DNA of 57,398 bases from an uncultured Faecalibacterium sp. GTDB taxonomy: Bacteria; Bacillota; Clostridia; Oscillospirales; Ruminococcaceae. This document shows positions 1 through 5,637 of the stretch, piece by piece. The stretch lies in the NCBI GenBank assembly GCA_934539245.1, contig CAKTCK010000012.1, positions 1-57,398 on the forward strand, read 5' to 3'. Each line of letters begins with the position of its first letter. The first letter of the stretch is position 1. The position numbers and the translations under genes were made by a program. Under the pieces are notes generated by a model. That model worked only from the letters and a program-made list of their open reading frames with translations, was not told the DNA's origin and searched no databases.

Positions 1-120
1 GCTATGGGCGAGCAGATGGGCGTTGGCGGCGATGACAGCTGGGGTGCCAATGTCCACCCGGAGTATATTCCTGATGTGACCAAGCCTGTGGAGTTCACCT
101 TTACATTCCGTGGAATCTGA
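1..120 (+). CDS. lacZ: Beta-galactosidase (GH2), C-terminal fragment cut by the window edge
   Basis: The reading frame is open from base 1 to the TGA at 118-120 and encodes 39 residues. It contains [12 protein letters not shown] followed by VHPEY, the signature of the last (small-chain, domain 5) segment of LacZ-type glycoside hydrolase family 2 beta-galactosidases, where these residues lie near the active-site entrance. The family hydrolyses terminal beta-galactosides such as lactose in the cytoplasm. Only the extreme C-terminus is present, so catalytic residues, start and promoter lie outside the window. A clear hairpin terminator follows within 15 bases, so this is the last gene of its transcription unit. 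Confidence 0.85.
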   Translation, partial: AMGEQMGVGGDDSWGANVHPEYIPDVTKPVEFTFTFRGI

Positions 121-131
121 CCCTCGTTATT

Positions 132-201
132 AAGACACCTTCGCGTTGAGATATGGACATCCCTGCATGAGATTCCTATCAAAAGCGAGGGTGTCTTTTT
201 T
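132..201 (+). terminator. Rho-independent terminator after beta-galactosidase
   Basis: AAGACACCTTCGC (132-144) pairs with GCGAGGGTGTCTT (185-197), with one mismatch, around a 40-base loop and is followed by a T-run. It closes the lacZ-like transcription unit. The loop is longer than usual. Confidence 0.7.
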
Positions 202-346
202 GGTATCACAAAATCTCAATTCCTGACACCACTATTTATAAGTAGTGCTTCACTCTATATAAGTAGCGTTGCTATGTCAAAATAACCGTATTCCGCTTTT
301 GCTTAGAGCATTTCTTTGAATGGTTCTCCAAACTTTCTTTAACGTA

Positions 347-375
347 TTGAAGTGTGCAAATTTTTAGGATACAAT
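347..375 (+). promoter_or_regulatory. Candidate promoter for a small RNA
   Basis: TTGAAG at 347-352 and TACAAT at 370-375 are separated by exactly 17 bases. No convincing protein gene follows, but the downstream segment folds into nested stems and ends at a terminator. The promoter is a pattern match only. Confidence 0.45.
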
Positions 376-380
376 CCGCC

Positions 381-588
381 GTACATTGAAGGGGATGATG
401 CAGCAGCCTGCTGAAAAGCCGGGCGGCAAACATTCTTTTTTTGAAAACGGTGTAAAGTCAAAAGTTGGGGGTTGTATAGGAACCGCCTGCAAAAGCCTGA
501 AAACGGTGCAGGCGAAGCGATGCAGCCCCAAAAACCGGCTTCAGCAAAAAGAAAAGCACCATACTTCCTACGAAGTACAGTGCTTTTT
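381..588 (+). ncRNA. Candidate structured small RNA, family not recognised
   Basis: Three nested helices can be drawn. P1 is 409-422 (TGCTGAAAAGCCGG) with 535-546 (CCGGCTTCAGCA), with a 2-base bulge. P2 is 465-477 with 520-531 (ATGCAGCCCCAA), with one bulged G. P3 is the hairpin CGCCTGC 484-490 with GCAGGCG 508-514. A 17-bp-spaced promoter sits upstream, and the hairpin at 552-587 followed by six T would end the transcript at about 205 nt. The motif TGAAAACGGTG occurs twice (442-452 and 498-508). I do not recognise a known family; it does not look like 6S, SRP or tmRNA. The same stretch can be read as a 90-codon frame, but that frame runs into the opposite-strand tRNA gene. From 202 to 346 I see no gene. 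Confidence 0.45.
552..588. terminator. Bidirectional terminator between tRNA-Ala and the candidate small RNA
   Basis: AAAAGCACCATACTTC (552-567) pairs with GAAGTACAGTGCTTTT (572-587) around a 4-base loop. There are T-runs on both strands, so it can end the minus-strand tRNA transcript and a plus-strand transcript from 381. Confidence 0.7.
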
Positions 589-664
<76 letters not shown>

Positions 665-697
665 AGATGTCTTGCCATTTGCCTGACGACGTGTGTA

Positions 698-726
698 ATT
701 ATACCAGCCACAGGGGCGCTTGTCAA
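698..726 (-). promoter_or_regulatory. Promoter of tRNA-Ala
   Basis: Read on the minus strand, TTGACA (726-721) and TATAAT (703-698) are both perfect consensus hexamers with a 17-base spacer. The tRNA starts at 664, leaving a short 5' leader, as expected for a strong housekeeping sigma-A promoter. Confidence 0.85.
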
Positions 727-750
727 CAGTTTTTTGAAAATTTTTTGCAG

Positions 751-786
751 CAAAAAATCCCCGCAGGGCATGTGCCCGGCGGGGAT
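751..786 (-). terminator. Terminator of thiT
   Basis: On the minus strand ATCCCCGC (786-779) pairs with GCGGGGAT (764-757). The loop contains a second short GGGC/GCCC stem, and a run of T follows. It lies 38 bases past the thiT stop codon. Confidence 0.8.
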
Positions 787-824
787 CGGAAAGAGGGGAA
801 AAACTCTTTTTAAAAAACTACGCC

Positions 825-1391
825 TTAGCGTGCCTGACGGTCGAAGATCTGCGGAGCTACGCGGCACAGCAGTACGGCGGCTACCATGGTGAGCAGGGTC
901 TCAGGCAGCATATAACTGCCGTTGTAGGTCCGACTGTAAGTCCATGCGGCCAGACCATCGCTCAGGTTGCCCCAGACCAGCACGCCGGACAAAAAGCTGC
1001 ACATAAAGCGCAGGAAACCGGCGGCAAAGGTGCCCACAGCCACGCCCACGGTGCGGTTCTTGAAGGGGCGGGCGAACAGCTCGGCCAGACCCAGTGCCAT
1101 AAAGGCCAGCACATAGTCCAGCAGCACCTCACCGAGGAAGTAGAGGAAAGTGGAAGCGGGAGGAGGGTAGAAGCCCATGATCATTTGCAGGCAGGCGTTC
1201 ACGAAACCAGTGAACAGACCCCACTTTGCGCCGTGGCGGAAGGACACCAGCACAAAGGGCAGCATGCTCAGCAGAGTGATGCTGCCGCCGTTGGGCATGG
1301 TGAAGAACTTGATGTTGGAAAGCACCGTGCCAATGGCGATCATCAGGGCGCATTCCACCAGAATACGGGTCTTGGAATAGGTTTTGGACAT
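825..1391 (-). CDS. thiT: Thiamine ECF transporter S component ThiT (YuaJ family)
   Basis: This 188-residue hydrophobic protein has about six membrane segments and is the substrate-binding S component of a group II ECF importer for thiamine. It would need the shared EcfA/EcfA'/EcfT energy module, which is not in the window. Family features seen are the N-terminal TRILVECALMIAIGTVLS segment, the GGSITLLSMLPF loop and the FLSGVLVWG motif near the ligand pocket. Length is typical for ThiT. The ATG at 1391 is preceded by GAGAGGAA. Control is clear: a TPP aptamer and an intrinsic terminator lie between promoter and start, so thiamine pyrophosphate should switch expression off. The gene stands alone and is divergent from spoIIID. 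Confidence 0.92.
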   Translation of the reverse strand: MSKTYSKTRILVECALMIAIGTVLSNIKFFTMPNGGSITLLSMLPFVLVSFRHGAKWGLFTGFVNACLQMIMGFYPPPASTFLYFLGEVLLDYVLAFMALGLAELFARPFKNRTVGVAVGTFAAGFLRFMCSFLSGVLVWGNLSDGLAAWTYSRTYNGSYMLPETLLTMVAAVLLCRVAPQIFDRQAR

Positions 1392-1422
1392 GATGAAAAG
1401 ATTCCTCTCTCATAGTAGTACA

Positions 1423-1457
1423 CAAAAACAAAATGCGCCTGCTGGCAGCAGACGCAT
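1423..1457 (-). terminator. Riboswitch-controlled terminator in the thiT leader
   Basis: On the minus strand ATGCGTCTGCT (1457-1447) pairs with AGCAGGCGCAT (1443-1433) around a 3-base loop, followed by a T-rich tract (1432-1423). It lies between the TPP aptamer and the thiT start, which is where the expression platform is expected. Confidence 0.85.
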
Positions 1458-1486
1458 GGAGGTTTGTTGAACGTACCGGACAGTTC

Positions 1487-1569
1487 CGCAAACTCCCTAC
1501 GCCGGCATTGCCCGGATCAGGTAAAGGGTACTCCGCGTTATGCGGATCTCAGCCTTACGGCGCCCCTGT
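1487..1569 (-). promoter_or_regulatory. TPP riboswitch (THI element) controlling thiT
   Basis: The minus strand carries the conserved blocks of the thiamine pyrophosphate aptamer in order: GGGGCGCC, GGCTGAGATC, ACCCTTTACCTGATC and the 3' block AATGCCGGCGTAGGGA. Ligand binding is known in this family to favour terminator formation, and a terminator lies just downstream. The element sits between a sigma-A type promoter (1586-1614) and thiT. Confidence 0.95.
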
Positions 1570-1585
1570 TTTTATGTCCGCCCAC

Positions 1586-1614
1586 AGTATACGCGCCGGG
1601 GGACAAAAAGTCAA
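1586..1614 (-). promoter_or_regulatory. Promoter of the TPP riboswitch-thiT transcript
   Basis: On the minus strand TTGACT (1614-1609) and TATACT (1591-1586) are separated by 17 bases. Transcription would start near 1579, just before the aptamer. Confidence 0.75.
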
Positions 1615-1623
1615 GTCCACAGA

Positions 1624-1651
1624 CATATTCCGCCCCGGCGACGCGTATGTT
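1624..1651 (+). promoter_or_regulatory. Possible sigma-E-type promoter for spoIIID
   Basis: CATATT (1624-1629), a 14-base spacer and CGTATGTT (1644-1651) resemble the Bacillus sigma-E pattern (ATATT-type -35, about 14 bases, CATACANT-type -10), with three mismatches in the -10. spoIIID is a known sigma-E target in other Firmicutes. This is a pattern match supported by context only. Confidence 0.3.
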
Positions 1652-1687
1652 ATACCATTGCAAAGCTGGAACGCAGGGAGGCGGGAT

Positions 1688-1936
1688 ATGAAAGCCGATC
1701 CGGAACAGCGTGCCGTGCAGTTGGGCGAATATATTGCCGCCCACAACGCCACGGTGCGGGCAGCGGCAGCTGCGTTCGGGTGCAGCAAGTCCACCGTGCA
1801 CAAGGACGTTGCCGTGCGGCTGCGCAGCATCAGCCCTGCACTGTATGGGCAGGTGCGTGCCGTGCTGGCGCGCAACAAGGCCGAGCGCCACCTGCGGGGC
1901 GGGGCTGCCACCCGGCGCAGATACAGCCGCCGCTAA
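1688..1936 (+). CDS. spoIIID: Sporulation transcriptional regulator SpoIIID
   Basis: This 82-residue DNA-binding protein is the mother-cell regulator that acts with sigma-E and before sigma-K in spore formers. The central helix-turn-helix reads TVRAAAAAFGCSKSTVHKDV, followed by RLRSISPALYGQVRAVL and the basic tail RHLRGGAATRRRYSRR. This matches the whole of Bacillus SpoIIID in order and length. The ATG at 1688 is chosen because GGAGG ends 6 bases upstream; the open frame extends further 5' without a ribosome site. A strong bidirectional terminator follows and separates it from the convergent sigG. Its survival is notable because Faecalibacterium is described as non-sporulating. Confidence 0.93.
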   Translation: MKADPEQRAVQLGEYIAAHNATVRAAAAAFGCSKSTVHKDVAVRLRSISPALYGQVRAVLARNKAERHLRGGAATRRRYSRR

Positions 1937-1940
1937 AACC

Positions 1941-1975
1941 AAAAAAGACCACTGCACTGCGCAGTGGTCTTTTTT
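1941..1975. terminator. Bidirectional terminator between spoIIID and sigG
   Basis: AAAAAAGACCACTGC (1941-1955) pairs perfectly with GCAGTGGTCTTTTTT (1961-1975) around a 5-base loop, with T-runs on both strands. It serves both convergent genes. Confidence 0.9.
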
Positions 1976-2009
1976 GTCGTAGAGAAGAAGATTTTTTGGT
2001 AACCGGCTT

Positions 2010-2777
2010 TTATCCCCCGGTGTGGAACTGCTGCAATGCGCCTTTTTCCAACCGGCTTACCTGCGCTTGACTGATGCCGATCTCCTGCGCCACCTCCATC
2101 TGGGTCTTGCCGCGCAGATACCGCAGCTCCATGATGCGCTTTTCCCGGGGCGAAAGGGCAGCTACCGTATCGCGGAACTGTAAGCCGCTGATCCAGCTTT
2201 CCTCGCTGTCCGGGTCGCGCACCTGATCGATGACATACATCGCATCGCCGCCATCGGTGTATACCGGCTCGTCAAGGCTGAGCGGCTCCACCACCGATTC
2301 CAGCGCGGCGGTCACCTCGCGCCGGGAAAGCCCCGCTGCGGCGGCGATCTCGTCCATGGTAGGCTCGCGCCCCAGCTGCTTTTCCAGCGTTTCTCGCGCC
2401 TGCATGGCGCGGTAGGCGGTGTCCCGCAGGGTGCGGCTTACCCGCATGGCGTTGTTGTCCCGCAGGAACCGCCGAATCTCCCCGATGATCATGGGTACGC
2501 CGTAGGTGGAAAACCGCACCGGCTGCGTGGGGTCAAAGTTGTCGATAGCTTTGATCAGCCCGATGCACCCCACCTGAAACAAATCGTCCAGATTCTCGCC
2601 CCGCTGGGCAAACCGCTGCACTACGCTGAGCACTAGCCGCAGGTTGCCCTCCACCATTCGCGCCCGGGCAGCCTTGTCCCCGGCGTGAGCAAGGGTGAGC
2701 AGCTGCCGCTTTTCCGCTTCGGTCAGCACAGGCAGCTGCCCTGTGTTCACACCGCATAGCTCCACCTTGTTGTACAT
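2010..2777 (-). CDS. sigG: RNA polymerase sporulation sigma factor SigG
   Basis: This 255-residue sigma-70 family factor is the late forespore sigma in spore formers. The N-terminus NKVELCGVNTGQLPVL is the SigG-specific signature. Region 2 reads GNLRLVLSVVQRF, DDLFQVGCIGLIKAIDNF and VPMIIGEIRRFLRDNN. Region 4.2 reads GKTQMEVAQEIGISQAQVSR. Full length is retained with no frameshift. A terminator separates it from the upstream sigE, and a possible sigma-F/G-type promoter (2810-2838) lies just before it, as in Bacillus where sigG is autoregulated. The ribosome site is only a G-rich GGGGGCG, so translation may be weak. Confidence 0.93.
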   Translation of the reverse strand: MYNKVELCGVNTGQLPVLTEAEKRQLLTLAHAGDKAARARMVEGNLRLVLSVVQRFAQRGENLDDLFQVGCIGLIKAIDNFDPTQPVRFSTYGVPMIIGEIRRFLRDNNAMRVSRTLRDTAYRAMQARETLEKQLGREPTMDEIAAAAGLSRREVTAALESVVEPLSLDEPVYTDGGDAMYVIDQVRDPDSEESWISGLQFRDTVAALSPREKRIMELRYLRGKTQMEVAQEIGISQAQVSRLEKGALQQFHTGG

Positions 2778-2809
2778 CCAAACGCCCCCGGTCTTTTAGC
2801 TTTACCGGA

Positions 2810-2838
2810 AGTATGGCTCTGTGCGCCGGACGCTATGC
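2810..2838 (-). promoter_or_regulatory. Possible sigma-F/sigma-G-type promoter of sigG
   Basis: On the minus strand GCATA (2838-2834), a 15-base spacer and AGCCATACT (2818-2810) approximate the forespore pattern GYATA-N15-GGNAANAMT with two -10 mismatches. It lies between the sigE terminator and the sigG start, which is where autoregulation would be expected. Weak evidence from sequence alone. Confidence 0.3.
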
Positions 2839-2842
2839 GTGG

Positions 2843-2877
2843 AAAAAATTGAGCGCCCCTCCGCAAAAGAGGGGCGC
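2843..2877 (-). terminator. Terminator between sigE and sigG
   Basis: On the minus strand GCGCCCCTC (2877-2869) pairs perfectly with GAGGGGCGC (2861-2853), followed within three bases by AATTTTTT. It makes sigE and sigG separate transcription units. Confidence 0.85.
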
Positions 2878-2917
2878 ATTATAGACAAACCTGTAATGTT
2901 ATGGTATGCAAGCGCAG

Positions 2918-3622
2918 CTACTCGCTTTCAAGGTGGGCTTTCAGGGTGTGGATGATGCGCTTTTCCAACCGGGAAATGTAGCTCTGGCTGATGCCAAGGG
3001 CGTCGGCGGCTTCCTTCTGGGTGCGCTCCACGCCGTCGGTAAGGCCGAAGCGCAGCTCCATGATCTGCCTCTCCCGCGCTGAAAGCGCCGCCACGGCGCT
3101 GCGCAGCACCGCGCGCTCGGCGTCCTGCTCCAGCTGCTGGCTTACCGCGTTGGCATCGCTGCCCAGAATGTCCGAGAGCAGCAGCTCGTTGCCGTCGCCG
3201 TCCACATTCAAAGGCTCGTCGATGCTGGCCTCCTGCCGACGGTTAGAGCTTTTGCGCAGGTACATCAGGATCTCGTTACCGATGCAGCGGCTGGCGTAGG
3301 TGGCAAGCTTGATGCTGCGGGCAGGGGTGAAGGTGTTTACCGCCTTGATCAGTCCGATGGTGCCGATGCTTACCAGATCTTCGGCGGGCACACCGCTGTT
3401 CTCGTACTTTTTGGCCAGATACACCACCAGCCGCAGGTTGTGGGTGATCAACTCCTCGCGGGCGGTGGTGTCCCCGGCAGTCATGCGGTCAAGCAGGGAT
3501 TTTTCCTGCTCGGGGGTCAGGGGCGGGGGCAGGCTGGGCCCGCCCGCCAGATAATGCACTGCGCCGCAGTAGCGCAAACGCCCCCACAGCCGCCGCCAGA
3601 CTTGCCGTAAAAACTGCAACAT
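2918..3622 (-). CDS. sigE: RNA polymerase sporulation sigma factor SigE (pro-form)
   Basis: This 234-residue early mother-cell sigma factor has a basic/hydrophobic pro-sequence ([20 protein letters not shown]) followed by [19 protein letters not shown]. In Bacillus the pro-peptide is removed by SpoIIGA close to this point. Core motifs include [52 protein letters not shown] and the region 4.2 helix [15 protein letters not shown]. The ATG at 3622 is chosen over an upstream in-frame start at 3691 because GGAGGG is optimally spaced and the protein then matches known SigE N-termini. The usual spoIIGA-sigE pair is separated here by a 152-bp palindromic element. Confidence 0.93.
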   Translation of the reverse strand: MLQFLRQVWRRLWGRLRYCGAVHYLAGGPSLPPPLTPEQEKSLLDRMTAGDTTAREELITHNLRLVVYLAKKYENSGVPAEDLVSIGTIGLIKAVNTFTPARSIKLATYASRCIGNEILMYLRKSSNRRQEASIDEPLNVDGDGNELLLSDILGSDANAVSQQLEQDAERAVLRSAVAALSARERQIMELRFGLTDGVERTQKEAADALGISQSYISRLEKRIIHTLKAHLESE

Positions 3623-3678
3623 GGAAATCCCTCCTGTGCACCAATTATTATATGTATAATAAGGGAGTACGGCGTGCG

Positions 3679-3830
3679 CCCTCTCCGTCACGGCTTACGC
3701 CGTGCCACCTCTCCCAAAGGGAGAGGCAAGAGCACTACCGGAAACTTCGCCATTACACTAAAGCTTTAGCAACAGACTTTAAAACTTGGCTCTCCCCTTG
3801 GGAGAGCTGGCGCGGGAGCGCCTGAGAGGG
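3679..3830. repeat. MITE-like interspersed palindromic element between spoIIGA and sigE
   Basis: The element is bounded by CCCTCTC (3679-3685) and GAGAGGG (3824-3830). Inside it are two sub-palindromes: CCTCTCCC/GGGAGAGG near 3708-3728, and CTCTCCCCTTGGGAGAG near 3791-3806 followed by GGCGCGGGAGCGCC. The right-end 26 bases (3807-3832) recur exactly at 5487-5512, and a related 121-bp copy lies at 36788-36908. No transposase is present, so it is non-autonomous. It ends 10 bases from the spoIIGA stop codon. Confidence 0.75.
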
Positions 3831-3840
3831 CGGACGATTC

Positions 3841-4677
3841 TTACACCCCTACATCCTCCGCCACGTCATCCCCCAGCAACAGCGTCCATGCGCCGGTGGG
3901 GGTGTCCGGGGCGCAAAAGGCCGCCAGCAGGTTGGGTAAGCGGCGCTGCCCGCAGCACAGCACGGCGGGTACAGCGGGCAGCAGACAGCGGCCAGTAACC
4001 GCGGCACAGGGCACAAACTGCACCCCCAACCCCGGGGGCGGGGCGGCGCCAGAGGCAAACCAACTGTCTAAGTATTCTCGCAACGGTGCGGGCAGTAGGC
4101 TGCGCACTACCGGGTACTGCACCAGCACCACTCGCCGCCCGGCAAGCGGGTCTTGCAGGGTGAAGCCGGTGTCGTGGTAGGCCTGCACCGGCACAGCCGC
4201 CCCTGCAAGGTGCAGCACGGCGGCAAAACAGCCCCGCTGCGGGCGTCCAAACACCGCCAGCAGCCCACGCAGCAGCGTATACACTCCGGCGCAGCAGAGC
4301 AAAAGCTGCCCCGGGCGCACCGGCAGCAGTACGCTTAGGTTGTTGGCTTGTACCCCGGGCAGCACCACCGCGCCGCACAGCACGCCATTCAGCGCCGCAT
4401 ACCACCCGCACAGGCGGGCAAAGCTGCGCGCCCCGGGCACGCCGTAGCACACTGCCACTACCCCGCAGCAGCTGGCAATTTTATATAGTACCGCCAGTGG
4501 GGCAGGCCATGGCGGAGCCAGCAGGGCAAGGGTGCTTACCGCAGCCGCTGTGCTGCCCGCACACAGACGCAGCCCGGTGCAGCTGCGCCCGCACAACAGC
4601 CCCGCGCCCAGCAGCAGAGCGGCGGCTGCGGCAAAGTTTACCAGCAGCAATTCGTCCACAAAAACAACTGTTTTCAT
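3841..4677 (-). CDS. spoIIGA: Sigma-E processing aspartic peptidase SpoIIGA
   Basis: This 278-residue protein has an N-terminal half of about five hydrophobic segments (residues 1-140) and a C-terminal peptidase domain. YHDTGFTLQDPLAG (DTG at 169-171) matches the D-[ST]-G catalytic motif of SpoIIGA family U4 peptidases, which cleave pro-sigma-E at the sporulation septum after a SpoIIR signal. The N-terminus VFVDELLLVNF also fits the family. It is slightly shorter than Bacillus SpoIIGA (about 309) but intact. Immediately upstream of sigE in the same orientation, it gives the classic order. AAGGCGGTG precedes the ATG. Confidence 0.85.
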   Translation of the reverse strand: MKTVVFVDELLLVNFAAAAALLLGAGLLCGRSCTGLRLCAGSTAAAVSTLALLAPPWPAPLAVLYKIASCCGVVAVCYGVPGARSFARLCGWYAALNGVLCGAVVLPGVQANNLSVLLPVRPGQLLLCCAGVYTLLRGLLAVFGRPQRGCFAAVLHLAGAAVPVQAYHDTGFTLQDPLAGRRVVLVQYPVVRSLLPAPLREYLDSWFASGAAPPPGLGVQFVPCAAVTGRCLLPAVPAVLCCGQRRLPNLLAAFCAPDTPTGAWTLLLGDDVAEDVGV

Positions 4678-4828
4678 TGCGTTGCACCGCCTTATGATTC
4701 TGATGTTCAGTTTTTCATGAAATTGCGAAAAAATCTGTCACACCAGAAAAAACCGCATGAACAGTGCATATTTGCTACAAAAGCGGGGACGGAGTTTCAC
4801 AGTTTTTACACTTTTTTCAAAAAAGTAC

Positions 4829-4857
4829 TTGAACATTTCTGGAAAGTGTGGTATATT
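4829..4857 (+). promoter_or_regulatory. Promoter of the MAM-like gene
   Basis: TTGAAC (4829-4834) and TATATT (4852-4857) have a 17-base spacer, about 80 bases before the ATG. The surrounding AT-rich tract (T/A runs at 4804-4826) could act as an UP-like element. No promoter could be placed with confidence for spoIIGA on the other strand of this 258-base gap. Confidence 0.65.
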
Positions 4858-4935
4858 ATTGCCATCCTAGTAAGGATTGAGCCGGAAACACCGGTTCGGA
4901 AATATTTTTTCTATTTTTGAAGGGAGTAATTCATT

Positions 4936-5367
4936 ATGATGATGCCTGCAAATTTCTCTGCTGTGTCTGAGAACGAAATGACCTACGTTATGGGCGGTAG
5001 CGTTGCTGATTACCTGACCCCTGTCATGACCTCTAAGGAGTGGCAGAACTTCAGCAAGAACATGGTGACTCTGGTTGGCAACAAGTACCTGGATGGTTTC
5101 CTGCAGAACACCCTGGGCGCTATGTTCAGCGGCACCTGGACCCCCGGCAAGGGCATGACTGCTTTCGGCGGCGAGTTCGGCAAGATCTGGGGCGCTAACT
5201 ACACTGCTGCTAAGGGTGATAAGTGGACTGTTAAGGCTGCTCAGGGCGCTACCGGCGTTGTCAACTGCGCTCTGTACGTTGTCGGCAACCTGGCTGCTAT
5301 CTACAACCTGGGCTTCGGCACTGCTAAGAACCTCGTCAACGATACCAAGACTTTCGCTACTCTGTAA
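4936..5367 (+). CDS. mam: MAM-like protein (Faecalibacterium microbial anti-inflammatory molecule family)
   Basis: This 143-residue protein begins MMMPANFSAVSENEMTYVMGG. From memory, the Faecalibacterium MAM family shares this start. The ENEMTYV-x-GG stretch looks like a double-glycine leader of the type removed and exported by peptidase-containing ABC transporters, predicting a mature protein starting at Ser22. The mature part is rich in Gly, Ala, Asn and Thr with a hydrophobic stretch near residues 107-131, reminiscent of class II bacteriocins. Fragments of the family's peptides have been reported to be anti-inflammatory. Every lysine codon is AAG and GCT/CTG are strongly preferred, suggesting very high expression. 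It has its own promoter and terminator; no exporter gene is nearby. Confidence 0.82.
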   Translation: MMMPANFSAVSENEMTYVMGGSVADYLTPVMTSKEWQNFSKNMVTLVGNKYLDGFLQNTLGAMFSGTWTPGKGMTAFGGEFGKIWGANYTAAKGDKWTVKAAQGATGVVNCALYVVGNLAAIYNLGFGTAKNLVNDTKTFATL

Positions 5368-5422
5368 GTTTTGATGTGGTGTGACTGTACCTCTAGGGGC
5401 GCAGGGAACATAACAGCATAAT

Positions 5423-5460
5423 AACACCCCCGTGGGCGTAAGCCTGCGGGGGTGTTTTTT
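5423..5460 (+). terminator. Terminator of the MAM-like gene
   Basis: CACCCCCG (5425-5432) pairs with CGGGGGTG (5447-5454), with an inner GGGC/GCCT stem, followed by six T. It isolates the gene from nadE. Confidence 0.88.
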
Positions 5461-5486
5461 ATACCCCAGGTGACAAAAGGGGAAAT

Positions 5487-5512
5487 CTGGCGCGGGAGCG
5501 CCTGAGAGGGCG
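5487..5512. repeat. Solo right-end fragment of the palindromic element
   Basis: These 26 bases are identical to 3807-3832, the right end of the MITE-like element near spoIIGA, including GGCGCGGGAGCGCC and GAGAGGG. No left end is nearby, so this is a remnant or a minimal repeat unit. Confidence 0.7.
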
Positions 5513-5637
5513 CATTTTCCCCAGTTCACACTTCTTTTACCAGTCTGTTACTTTCCGTTTTATGCGGTTTGTGGTATACTATGGTCAACATGGGTCACCA
5601 TGGCAACATTGAAACAGACAGGATGTGAAATCCTCTT

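Noticed and set aside
229..275. Imperfect direct repeat of TATAAGTAG
   Set aside because: Only two degenerate copies in AT-rich sequence, without spacing or conservation that would support a CRISPR, iteron or operator.
1433..1687. Upstream extension of the spoIIID frame
   Set aside because: It would translate the antisense of the TPP riboswitch and has no ribosome site; SpoIIID similarity begins exactly at the ATG at 1688.
4717..4920. 67-codon frame upstream of the MAM-like gene
   Set aside because: It overlaps the predicted promoter, has no ribosome site and low-complexity AT-rich content.
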